A stretch of DNA of 37,499 bases from Streptosporangiaceae bacterium (GTDB lineage Bacteria > Actinomycetota > Actinomycetes > Streptosporangiales > Streptosporangiaceae): the NCBI GenBank assembly GCA_025934375.1, contig JAICYD010000069.1, positions 1 through 37,499 of the forward strand, read 5' to 3'. The notes below the pieces were generated by a model that searched no databases, was not told the origin of the DNA, and was given only the letters and a program-made list of their open reading frames with translations. This document shows, piece by piece, positions 1 to 6,844 of the stretch (position 1 is its first letter; the number at the start of each line of letters is the position of its first letter). The position numbers were made by a program, and so were the translations under genes.

Positions 1-2
1 AC

Positions 3-101
3 CCGGGTCCGACACCCGGCACGCAGCCGCTGCCCCGAGTCCCACCGCCGCGAGAGCCTGACGATCGCGACGACTACCCCTGGTGGCCCGGCCTGCGCTA
101 G
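3..101 (+). CDS. C-terminal tail of an unidentified upstream protein (partial)
   Basis: A frame open from the left edge ends at TAG 99-101. It encodes a Pro-rich stretch followed by an Asp/Arg-rich end (DDRDDYPWWPGLR). The other two forward frames also stop nearby, so the choice of frame rests only on composition: the Pro-rich, charged tail looks like an actinobacterial protein terminus. Related genomes often place mnmA or a small hypothetical gene before the MetE-like gene, but nothing here identifies the protein. Low confidence. Confidence 0.3.
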   Translation, partial: PGPTPGTQPLPRVPPPREPDDRDDYPWWPGLR

Positions 102-279
102 CTAGCGGACTACCGCTGACTGAGAGATAAAGACCGGGTGGCCTGAGCGCGCCCTGGAAGGTGGCCCGCCGGCTCACGGGGTTCTGGGGAACCGAGCCGC
201 GGGCCACCGGCATGTTGTGCTTCTGGCATGGCCGGACGCCTCCGTGCACCGCCGCCGGCCTACCCGTAAGCTCAGCATC

Positions 280-1371
280 GTGGCCGTTCAAGACAAGAGC
301 TTCCCCTGGCAGCCTGGCACCGCGACCGGAATCGGGTCGCTCCCTGGCACCGACTCGATGGAGGCGGCTCGTACCGTCATCGAGGAGCTGCCGGACTTCC
401 CGCACCTCGCCGAGTTGCCCGCCCGCGGCCCCGGCGCCGACATGATCGGCCGCACGGCGGCCCTTCTCGTCGACATGCCCATTGAGACCACGCCCCGGGG
501 CTGGCGGCTATCACCAGAACGCCCCGGCAAGGACCTGCGCCGCGCGCGGTCCCTGCTGTCCAGCGACCTGGACGCGATGGAAGAGGCCCTCGATGGCTAC
601 CAAGGGCTGCTCAAGGTACAGTTGGCCGGCCCGTGGACGCTCGCGGCGACGCTGGAGCAGCCGCGTTCGCTGAACCCGGCGCTGCGCGACCCCGGAGCGG
701 TCGCCGACCTCGCCGCGTCACTGGCCGAGGGCACCGCCGCCCATGTCGCCGAGGTCGCCAAGCGGGTTCCCGGCGCGACCATCGTCGTCCAGCTCGACGA
801 GCCCGCGCTGCCCGCCGTCGTCGAGGGCTCAGTGCTCACCCCGAGCGGCCTGTCCACCGTCCGCGCGGTCGAGGAGGAGGTCCTGCGCGAGCGGCTGCGC
901 ACCGTCCTTGCCGCCGCGCCCGCCTACACGGTGGTGCACTGCTGCCACGACACGGTGCCGTTCGCCATCATCGCGGGCGCCGGCGCCAATGGCGTGTCCT
1001 TCGACCTGAGCCTGCTCAAGCGGGGCGACTGGGACCTGCTCGCCGAGGTGGCCGAGTCCTCCCTCGGCCTGCTGGCCGGCGCCACTCCCGCCCTCGACCC
1101 TCTGCAACGCAAGGGTGCTTCCCGTCCCTCCCACCCCCTTAACGCCGCCGAGCAGGCGGAGCAGGCCAGGCCCACGCCCGAAGGAGTTGCGCGCTCGGTC
1201 GCCGACGCGTGGCGGCGGATGGGGCTGCCCCCCGCGACCTGCGCGCCCCAGGTCGTCATCACGCCCGCGTGCGGGCTGGCGGGAGCATCCCCGGCCGGGG
1301 CCCGGGCGGTGCTCAAGCGCGTCCGGGAGGCGGCGCGAATATTGCCGGAGCTGATGGAGGAGCGGTCCTAG
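280..1371 (+). CDS. MetE C-terminal-like methionine synthase family protein (Rv3015c type)
   Basis: About 363 residues, resembling the catalytic barrel of cobalamin-independent methionine synthase. The family's zinc-ligand motifs are visible: H-x-C as HCC at about residues 220-222, and PACGL with Cys at about 331. The QLDEPAL segment matches the MetE QIDEPAL motif. The protein has only the C-terminal half of a true MetE and lacks the folate-binding N-terminal barrel, so its methyl donor and acceptor are unknown. GTG 280 is preferred because the conserved segment starts right after it (VAVQDKSFPWQPGTATGIGS) and the upstream ATG extension (217) is arginine-rich shadow sequence. The stop codon is followed directly by the ligA ATG with no gap, which implies one transcript. 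In M. tuberculosis a homologue also lies just upstream of ligA. Confidence 0.85.
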   Translation: MAVQDKSFPWQPGTATGIGSLPGTDSMEAARTVIEELPDFPHLAELPARGPGADMIGRTAALLVDMPIETTPRGWRLSPERPGKDLRRARSLLSSDLDAMEEALDGYQGLLKVQLAGPWTLAATLEQPRSLNPALRDPGAVADLAASLAEGTAAHVAEVAKRVPGATIVVQLDEPALPAVVEGSVLTPSGLSTVRAVEEEVLRERLRTVLAAAPAYTVVHCCHDTVPFAIIAGAGANGVSFDLSLLKRGDWDLLAEVAESSLGLLAGATPALDPLQRKGASRPSHPLNAAEQAEQARPTPEGVARSVADAWRRMGLPPATCAPQVVITPACGLAGASPAGARAVLKRVREAARILPELMEERS

Positions 1372-3504
1372 ATGGAACTGGAAGAGGCCCGCCAGCGGCA
1401 CGCCGAGGTCAACGAGCAGATGCTCGACGCCCAGTACCGGTACCACGTGCTGGATTCACCCACCATCGACGACGGCCAGTACGACGCCGGGATCCGGGAG
1501 CTGAACTCCCTGGAGGAGCAGTTCCCCGAGCTGCGCACGCCCGATTCGGCCACCCAGCAAGTCGGCGGGCAGATCTCTAACCTGTTCACGCCGGTCGAGC
1601 ACCTTGAGCGGCTCATGTCGCTGGACAACGTGTTCTCCCGCGAAGAACTGTCCGGCTGGCACGAGCGCGCGGTGAAGCTCGGCGGCGCCGGGCCGTACCT
1701 GTGCGAGCTGAAGATCGACGGGCTGGCCATTGACCTGGTGTACGGGCGCGGGCGGCTGATCCGGGCCGCCACCCGCGGCGACGGGCGCACCGGTGAGGAC
1801 GTGACCGCCAACGTCAAGACGATCAAGTCGATCCCCACCCGGCTGACAGGGCAGGACGTGCCGGCCGTCCTTGAGGTGCGCGGTGAGGTCTTCCTGACCG
1901 AGGAAGCGTTCGAGCGGCTGAACGCCAAGCAGCTGGAAGAGGGCAAGTCGCCCGCCCCCAACCCGCGTAACGCCGCCGCCGGGTCGCTGCGGCAGAAGGA
2001 TCCGAAGGTTACGGCGTCGCGCGGCCTGGACGCGATCATCCACGGGATCGGGCGGGTAGAGGGATCCGGCCCCATCAGCGGGGCGGCGGCGGGCCCGAGC
2101 GAGGCGGGGCACCTGGTAGGGGCGCCGGACTCGCAGTCCGGCTGGTACGAGCGGCTGCGGTCCTGGGGCCTGCCGGTCAGCACCAAGTACAAGGTGCTCT
2201 CGGACTTCGCGGAAGTCCAGGAGTTCGTTGAGTACTACTCCGACCCGGCGCACCGGCATGAGACGCCGTACGAGATCGACGGCGTCGTCGTGAAGGTCGA
2301 CTCGGTCGCGGCGCAGCGGGCGATGGGCGCGACCAGCCGCGCCCCCCGCTGGGCGATCGCCTACAAGTACCCGCCCGAGGAGGTGACTACCCGGCTGCTG
2401 GACATCCGCGTCAACGTCGGCCGCACCGGGCGCGTCACGCCATTCGCGGTCATGGAGCCGGTCAAGGTCAGCGGCTCCACCGTCGAGCGGGCCACGCTCC
2501 ACAACGAGGACGAGGTCAAGCGCAAGGGCGTCCTGATCGGCGACATGGTCGTCCTGCGCAAGGCCGGCGAGGTGATCCCGGAGGTCATCGGGCCGGTCGT
2601 GGAGTTGCGCACGGGCGAGGAACGCGCGTTTGACTTCCCGCGGGCCTGCCCGTCGTGCCAGACGCCGCTGACCCGGGATGAGGGCGAGGTCGACTGGCGC
2701 TGCCCGAACGCCCGGTCGTGCCCGGCCCAGTTGCGCGAGCGGCTGTTCGGGCTGGCCTCGCGCGGTGCCCTCGACATCGAGGTGCTCGGGTGGGAAGCCG
2801 TCAACGCGCTGCTCGACGATGGCCTGGTGGCCGACGAGGGTGACCTTTTCTTCATCGACCGCGAGCGGCTGTCCGGCTCGGCGTTCTTCGTGAACAAGGC
2901 CGGCGAGCTCAAGGTCAACGCGCGGCTGCTGCTGATGAACCTGGATGAGGCGAAGACCCGGCCGCTGTGGCGGATCCTGGTGGCGCTGTCCATCCGCCAC
3001 GTCGGGCCGACGGCGGCCAGGGCGCTGGCCGAGGCGTTCGGCTCGGTGCAGGCGATCGCGGAAGCATCCCCCGAGGCGCTCGCGATCGTGGACGGCGTCG
3101 GCCCGACGATCGCGATCTCGGTCGTCGAGTGGTTCACCGTCGACTGGCACCTGTCGATCGTGGACAAGTGGCGCCAGGCGGGCGTCCAGCTCGCCACCCC
3201 AGGCTTCGACCCGTCGGCCGCCGCCGGGCGGCTGCTGGCCGGGGTGACGGTCGTGATCACCGGGACGCTCCCCGGCATGACCAGAGACGAGGCCGCCGAG
3301 GCGGTCCGCGCCGCCGGCGGCAAGGTCTCCGCGTCGGTCTCCAAGAAGACGAATTACGTAGTCGCCGGCGAGAACGCCGGCTCCAAGTACGACAAGGCGG
3401 TAGAGCTAGGCGTCCGCATCCTCGACGAAGACGCCCTCCGCCAGCTGCTAGCCGGCGGCCCCGAAGCCGTCCCCCCGCCACCCAAGAGCGATCCCGCTGA
3501 CTAG
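1372..3504 (+). CDS. ligA: NAD+-dependent DNA ligase LigA
   Basis: This 710-residue protein is a full-length bacterial DNA ligase. It seals nicks during replication and repair using NAD+, by way of an enzyme-AMP intermediate. The adenylation motif KIDG has its Lys at 114. The NTase domain continues to EIDGVVVKVD and is followed by the OB fold (DIRVNVGRTGRVTPFAV). A four-Cys zinc finger uses C426, C429, C444 and C450. A helix-hairpin-helix region (SIRHVGPTAARALAEAFG) and a C-terminal BRCT domain (from about residue 620) complete the protein. An extra segment of about 18 residues, Gly/Ala/Ser-rich, lies at about 231-255 within the NTase domain, where the mycobacterial enzyme is shorter. The gene abuts the MetE-like gene and is followed by a strong hairpin. 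Confidence 0.97.
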   Translation: MELEEARQRHAEVNEQMLDAQYRYHVLDSPTIDDGQYDAGIRELNSLEEQFPELRTPDSATQQVGGQISNLFTPVEHLERLMSLDNVFSREELSGWHERAVKLGGAGPYLCELKIDGLAIDLVYGRGRLIRAATRGDGRTGEDVTANVKTIKSIPTRLTGQDVPAVLEVRGEVFLTEEAFERLNAKQLEEGKSPAPNPRNAAAGSLRQKDPKVTASRGLDAIIHGIGRVEGSGPISGAAAGPSEAGHLVGAPDSQSGWYERLRSWGLPVSTKYKVLSDFAEVQEFVEYYSDPAHRHETPYEIDGVVVKVDSVAAQRAMGATSRAPRWAIAYKYPPEEVTTRLLDIRVNVGRTGRVTPFAVMEPVKVSGSTVERATLHNEDEVKRKGVLIGDMVVLRKAGEVIPEVIGPVVELRTGEERAFDFPRACPSCQTPLTRDEGEVDWRCPNARSCPAQLRERLFGLASRGALDIEVLGWEAVNALLDDGLVADEGDLFFIDRERLSGSAFFVNKAGELKVNARLLLMNLDEAKTRPLWRILVALSIRHVGPTAARALAEAFGSVQAIAEASPEALAIVDGVGPTIAISVVEWFTVDWHLSIVDKWRQAGVQLATPGFDPSAAAGRLLAGVTVVITGTLPGMTRDEAAEAVRAAGGKVSASVSKKTNYVVAGENAGSKYDKAVELGVRILDEDALRQLLAGGPEAVPPPPKSDPAD

Positions 3505-3589
3505 CCCGCCCCCTCCACGTCTGCAAGCCCAGCCGCCGCGCGCCATCCGCCGCACGGCTGCTCGCGCCCCGCGCCCCCCCCAACCGTCT

Positions 3590-3661
3590 CGAAGACTTTG
3601 GGCAGCTCGAAGAGTTTTCATCGAATACGATGAAAACTCTTCCTCCTGAAAAAGGTCTTCG
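3590..3661. terminator. Nested hairpin after ligA, AT-rich for this genome
   Basis: A perfect 15-bp inverted repeat (3609-3623 and 3628-3642) with a 4-nt loop AATA is enclosed by a second, imperfect pair (CGAAGACTTT at 3590-3599 and AAAGGTCTTCG at 3651-3661). The arms contain TTTTCATCG/CGATGAAAA, which is unusually AT-rich for this DNA. It lies between ligA on the plus strand and a convergent minus-strand gene, so a bidirectional terminator is the simplest reading. No clear U tract follows the stem, as is usual in actinobacteria. Confidence 0.6.
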
Positions 3662-3686
3662 GGGAAAGATGCGGTGGACGCCTTCC

Positions 3687-4001
3687 CTAATCGGCGCCTG
3701 GATCGGCTAGAGCGTGGCGGGCGCCGTCGGGGCCGATTTCGCTGGCTGGCGTCAATGTCGCCCGGAGATGGGCGTCGAGCTCGGTTAGGGTATTGGCCGT
3801 GGTGCCGCACAGGCAGGCCAGCGGTGAGTCAGAATCCGCCCTCGCGACTTCGGCGTGGGCGATCCCGTTATGGTCGGTGTCCCCGTCGGGCAACAGCATC
3901 TCGGCGAGGTGGATGAACAGGTCGTCGGCGTCGGCAGCCCGATAGCCGCATTCGCAGCGCGGTGCTTTCAAGGTTGGTGCTTTCGAGCACGGTGCGTTCA
4001 C
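3687..4001 (-). CDS. Small protein with two C-x-C-x12-H-x17-H modules
   Basis: This 104-residue protein has no catalytic domain that I recognise. It consists of two similar modules: C16-E-C18-G with H31 and H49, and C63-L-C65-G with H78 and H96. All four positions repeat at exactly 47 residues. The modules also share an L-x-x-H-L-x(3)-L-x-P pattern and an H-terminated Gly/Asp segment, so an internal duplication that binds one metal ion per unit is a reasonable inference. GTG 4001 overlaps the stop codon of the ATPase gene (GTGA), so the two are probably translationally coupled. I recall unnamed homologues beside HATPase_c_2 and DUF5753 genes in actinobacteria. Function unknown. Confidence 0.75.
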   Translation of the reverse strand: MNAPCSKAPTLKAPRCECGYRAADADDLFIHLAEMLLPDGDTDHNGIAHAEVARADSDSPLACLCGTTANTLTELDAHLRATLTPASEIGPDGARHALADPGAD

Positions 4002-4405
4002 TGGTCAGCGCCCTTTTTGTCGATGACCGCGTAGACGACCTTTCCACCGTCGGCCCTGGGCTCCCAGCCCCAGCTGGCCGCCAGCGCGGCGACGAGGTGC
4101 AGGCCGCGCCCGCTCTCCGCGTCATCGGTGAGCGCAGGTCGCGGCGTCGGCGCGTCGTCGGACTGGTCGGCGGCGAGGACCATGAGTCCCTGGGGAACGT
4201 CGCAGAGCGCGAGCAGGACGGTGTCCTCCAGGCTGGGCTTGTCGTGGTAGGCGTGCTGGAGGGCGTTGGCGACGAGCTCGCCGATGACCGACTCGGCGGC
4301 ATCGGCGTCAGGGAAGTCACCGGGCTGCTGCCGCAGTGAAATCCGGACGTAGGCGCGGGCCATTGCCGCCGAACGCATCGCAGCACGCATTGGCCGGCAG
4401 GCCAT
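3998..4405 (-). CDS. RsbW/AbaA-like ATP-binding regulatory protein (HATPase_c_2)
   Basis: About 135 residues with a single GHKL ATPase fold. The N box is VIGELVANALQHAY and the G box is ESGRGLHLVAALAASWGW, followed by a final strand, KVVYAVIDK. This is the anti-sigma-factor-kinase-like type that accompanies WhiJ-like regulators in Streptomyces and its relatives. Its partner is probably a regulator rather than a membrane receptor, as no transmembrane segment is present. The start is uncertain: ATG 4405 (MACRPM) is the first good candidate, and ATG codons slightly downstream (MRAAM, MARAY) are possible. The 5' end overlaps, in the opposite orientation, the remnant of the DUF5753 gene (4353-4790), an arrangement not expected for an intact cluster. 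Confidence 0.75.
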   Translation of the reverse strand: MACRPMRAAMRSAAMARAYVRISLRQQPGDFPDADAAESVIGELVANALQHAYHDKPSLEDTVLLALCDVPQGLMVLAADQSDDAPTPRPALTDDAESGRGLHLVAALAASWGWEPRADGGKVVYAVIDKKGADQ

Positions 4406-4790
4406 CTTGGCCCGCAACAGACCGCCGATGGCTTGGTGGGTTATCGAGGAGTCGGCGTTGGCCCACCGGGTGGGGAGCGCCAAGATCATGCACGAAGCCC
4501 TGACGCACCTCGCCGTCATGTCCCGTCGGCCACGCGTCTGCATACAGGTGCTAGCAGCGGATGCGCGTGCGTACGTGGGCCTGCAGGGTTCATTCTCGAT
4601 TGCCGAGAGGACAGGTTCACGCTCTACTGTGTACCTGGAGGACTTCGCGGATGGCCGGGTGACCGATGATGGCGCTACGGTGGCCATGGTGTCGCTCCGC
4701 TTCCGGTGGTTGCAGGCTCAGGCACTGTCCCCGGATGCGTCTACGGACCGGATCGAACGGATGGCCGAGGAAATATGGAGCACTCCCTGA
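4353..4790 (+). pseudogene. 5'-truncated DUF5753 (WhiJ-like) XRE regulator
   Basis: The translation starts in frame right after TAG 4350-4352 and reads IAAERIAARIGRQAIL, then PPMAWWVIEESALAHRVGS, an RPRVCIQVLAADARAYVGL segment, and a C-terminal ALSPDASTDRIERMAEEIW. This follows the second half of DUF5753 almost motif by motif: R-x-x-RQ-x-IL, W-V-I-EE-A-L, V-x-IQVLP-like, and ALSP-x-ES. The N-terminal HTH and the first part of DUF5753 (roughly 150 residues) are absent. The ATPase gene on the other strand occupies that DNA instead. A TTG at 4407 could still start a 127-residue protein without a DNA-binding domain. The end overlaps the DUF397 gene by 16 nt, as in intact XRE/DUF397 pairs. Confidence 0.75.
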
Positions 4791-4960
4791 GCGGTTTTGG
4801 GTGGCGCAAGTCGACCTACAGTGGCTCCTCCGGTAACAACTGCCTGGAGGTCGGCCAGGCGGCTGGCGTCATCGTCCGGGACACCGCCGACCGCGAGGGT
4901 CCGGCGCTGGCAGTCCCCGCCGCCGCGTGGCGCGCCCTGCTCGCCGAGATCCGGCGCTAG
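4775..4960 (+). CDS. DUF397 protein (WhiJ-cluster partner)
   Basis: A 61-residue protein with the DUF397 signature: GWRKSTYSG, then GNNCLEVG, VIVRDTADREGP, and a C-terminal W-R-A-L-L. These small proteins are encoded next to DUF5753 HTH regulators and are thought to modulate them. ATG 4775 is preceded by a GAGG motif (gccgaggaaat) and lies inside the 3' end of the truncated regulator frame. Because the HTH half of its presumed partner is missing here, this copy may be an orphan or may act with a regulator encoded elsewhere. Confidence 0.88.
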   Translation: MEHSLSGFGWRKSTYSGSSGNNCLEVGQAAGVIVRDTADREGPALAVPAAAWRALLAEIRR

Positions 4961-5042
4961 CCGCCGGCGCAGGCAACCCCATGGAAACACAGCCTTGACA
5001 CGGGGCCGGGTAATCGCTTAGAGCTTGACGCTCGTCCTCTCC

Positions 5043-5054
5043 TAGGATGAACCC
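5043..5054 (+). promoter_or_regulatory. TAGGAT -10 box, possible leaderless gatC start
   Basis: TAGGAT at 5043-5048 lies 6 nt before the gatC ATG, so transcription would begin at or next to the start codon. No good Shine-Dalgarno sequence is present. Possible upstream elements are TTGACG (5025-5030, 12-nt spacing, short) and TTGACA (4995-5000, too far). The site rests mainly on matching the same pattern at other genes in this window. Confidence 0.4.
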
Positions 5055-5351
5055 ATGTCCATTACCCGTGACGAGGTCGCTCACCTGGCGCGGCTTTCCC
5101 GGCTCGCGCTCAGCGACGAAGAGCTAGATCATCTGGCCCCCCAGCTCAACCAGATCATCTCGGCGGTCGCGCAGGTGCAAGAGGTCGCGGCGGAAGGTAT
5201 CCCGCCGACCTCGCACGCGACCGGCCTGGCCAACGTGTTCCGCGATGACGAACCAGTTCCCTGCCTGACCCCCGAGCAGGCCCTCAGTGGCGCGCCTGCG
5301 GTAGAGATGCAGCGGTTCAAGGTCCCGCGGATCCTGGTCGAGGAAGGCTGA
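5055..5351 (+). CDS. gatC: Asp/Glu-tRNA(Asn/Gln) amidotransferase subunit C
   Basis: A 98-residue GatC, the small subunit that wraps around GatA and GatB in the amidotransferase converting Glu-tRNA(Gln) and Asp-tRNA(Asn) into the correct aminoacyl-tRNAs. The typical N-terminus ITRDEVAHLARLSRLALSDEEL and the C-terminal LRDDEP-like segment (VFRDDEPVPCLTPEQAL) are present, and the length is normal. It is the first gene of gatC-gatA-gatB, with 5 nt between its stop codon and gatA. Confidence 0.96.
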   Translation: MSITRDEVAHLARLSRLALSDEELDHLAPQLNQIISAVAQVQEVAAEGIPPTSHATGLANVFRDDEPVPCLTPEQALSGAPAVEMQRFKVPRILVEEG

Positions 5352-5356
5352 CAGGG

Positions 5357-6844
5357 ATGGCTAGCGAGCTTACGAGGAAGACCGCGACGGAACTGGCCGC
5401 CGCGGTTAGCGGCGGCGAGGTATCCGCGGCCGAGGTCACCCAGGCTCACCTTGACCGGATCGCCGAGGTCGACGGGCGGGTGAAGGCGTTCTTGCACGTG
5501 TCGGCGGACAACGCGCTCGCCGCGGCCCGCGCGGTGGACGACAAGCGTGCCCGGGGCGAGGAACTGGGCCCGCTGGCCGGCGTGCCGGTCGCGGTGAAGG
5601 ACCTGTTCGCCACCGTCGGGATGCCGACCACGTGCGGGTCGAAGATCCTGCAGGGCTGGGTCCCCCCGTATGAGTCGACCGTGACCGCCCGGCTGCGCCA
5701 GGCCGATGGCGTCATCATCGGCAAGACCAACATGGACGAGTTCGCGATGGGGTCCTCCACTGAGAACTCCGGCTACGGGCCCTCGCGCAACCCATGGGAC
5801 CTGGCCAAGGTGCCCGGCGGGTCCTCCGGCGGCTCGGCCGCCGCGGTCGCCGCTCACCTGGCCGCGCTGTCGCTGGGCACCGACACGGGCGGCTCGATCC
5901 GCCAGCCCGCCGCGGTCTGCGGGGTCGTCGGCACCAAGCCCACGTACGGCGGTTCATCCCGGTACGGCGTGGTGGCGTTCGCGTCCTCACTGGATACGCC
6001 GGGCCCGTTTGGCCGGACCGTCCTTGATACTGCCTTGCTGCACCAGGTAATGTCCGGGCACGACCCGATGGACGCCACGTCCATCGATGCCCCCGTCCCC
6101 CCGGTCGTCGAGGCGGCGCGGCACGGCGACGTGGCCGGGATGCGGATCGGCATCGTCAGCGAGTTCGCCGGCGACGGCTACCAGCCTGGCGTGATGTCGC
6201 GCTTCGCCGAGGCGGTCGAGCTGCTGGAGGCGCTGGGCGCCAAGGTCACCGAGGTGAGCTGCCCGCACTTCACGTACGCGCTGCCCGCGTACTACCTGAT
6301 CGCGCCGAGCGAGGCATCCTCGAACCTGGCGCGGTTCGACGGCATGCGGTACGGGCTGCGGTCCGGGTCCGGGTCCGCCGAGGAAGTCATGGCGGTGACG
6401 CGAGCCGCGGGTTTCGGCCCCGAGGTCAAGCGCCGGATCATGCTTGGCGCTTATGCGCTGTCCAGCGGCTACTACGACGCTTACTACGGCAAGGCGCAGC
6501 AGGTCCGCACGCTGATCATCCGCGACTTCGAGGCCGCGTTCGAGCAGGTCGACGTGCTGATCTCGCCGCCCACGCCCACGACCGCGTTCGACATCGGCGA
6601 GCGGGCCGACGACCCGATGGCCATGTACCTCGCGGACCTGTGCACCATCCCGTCGAACCTGGCGGGCAACGCGGCGCTGTCGGTGCCGATCGGGCTAGCC
6701 CCGGAGAACGGCCTTCCGGTGGGCCTGCACGTCATGGCGCCGCCGCTGGCCGACGACCGGCTGTACCGGGTGGCCGCGGCCGTGGAGGCGGCGTACCAGA
6801 GCCGCTGGGGACACCCGCTGCTTGACGAGGCGAAGGGGCTATGA
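5357..6844 (+). CDS. gatA: Glutamyl-tRNA(Gln) amidotransferase subunit A
   Basis: A 495-residue amidase-signature enzyme that hydrolyses glutamine and passes ammonia to GatB. The Ser-cisSer-Lys triad is visible as K81 (VAVKDLF), S156 (GGSSGGS) and S180 (GTDTGGSIRQPA). The spacings of 75 and 24 residues match other GatA enzymes. GTKPTYGGSSRYGVVAFASSL follows as expected. The ATG is preceded by a weak purine stretch (gacaggg). Its TGA overlaps the gatB ATG (ATGA), indicating coupled translation. Confidence 0.97.
   Translation: MASELTRKTATELAAAVSGGEVSAAEVTQAHLDRIAEVDGRVKAFLHVSADNALAAARAVDDKRARGEELGPLAGVPVAVKDLFATVGMPTTCGSKILQGWVPPYESTVTARLRQADGVIIGKTNMDEFAMGSSTENSGYGPSRNPWDLAKVPGGSSGGSAAAVAAHLAALSLGTDTGGSIRQPAAVCGVVGTKPTYGGSSRYGVVAFASSLDTPGPFGRTVLDTALLHQVMSGHDPMDATSIDAPVPPVVEAARHGDVAGMRIGIVSEFAGDGYQPGVMSRFAEAVELLEALGAKVTEVSCPHFTYALPAYYLIAPSEASSNLARFDGMRYGLRSGSGSAEEVMAVTRAAGFGPEVKRRIMLGAYALSSGYYDAYYGKAQQVRTLIIRDFEAAFEQVDVLISPPTPTTAFDIGERADDPMAMYLADLCTIPSNLAGNAALSVPIGLAPENGLPVGLHVMAPPLADDRLYRVAAAVEAAYQSRWGHPLLDEAKGL

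Noticed and set aside
217..279. ATG 217 start for the MetE-like protein
   Set aside because: Residues before VAVQDKSFPW are Arg-rich and not family-like. GTG 280 fits the conserved N-terminus.
1456..3150. 564-residue minus-strand frame opposite ligA
   Set aside because: Arg/Pro/Asp-rich antisense shadow produced by GC-rich codon use. LigA on the plus strand has all its motifs.
4406..4687. N-terminal extension of the RsbW-like ATPase frame to 4687
   Set aside because: It runs antisense through the DUF5753 remnant, and the sequence has no ATPase-family character.
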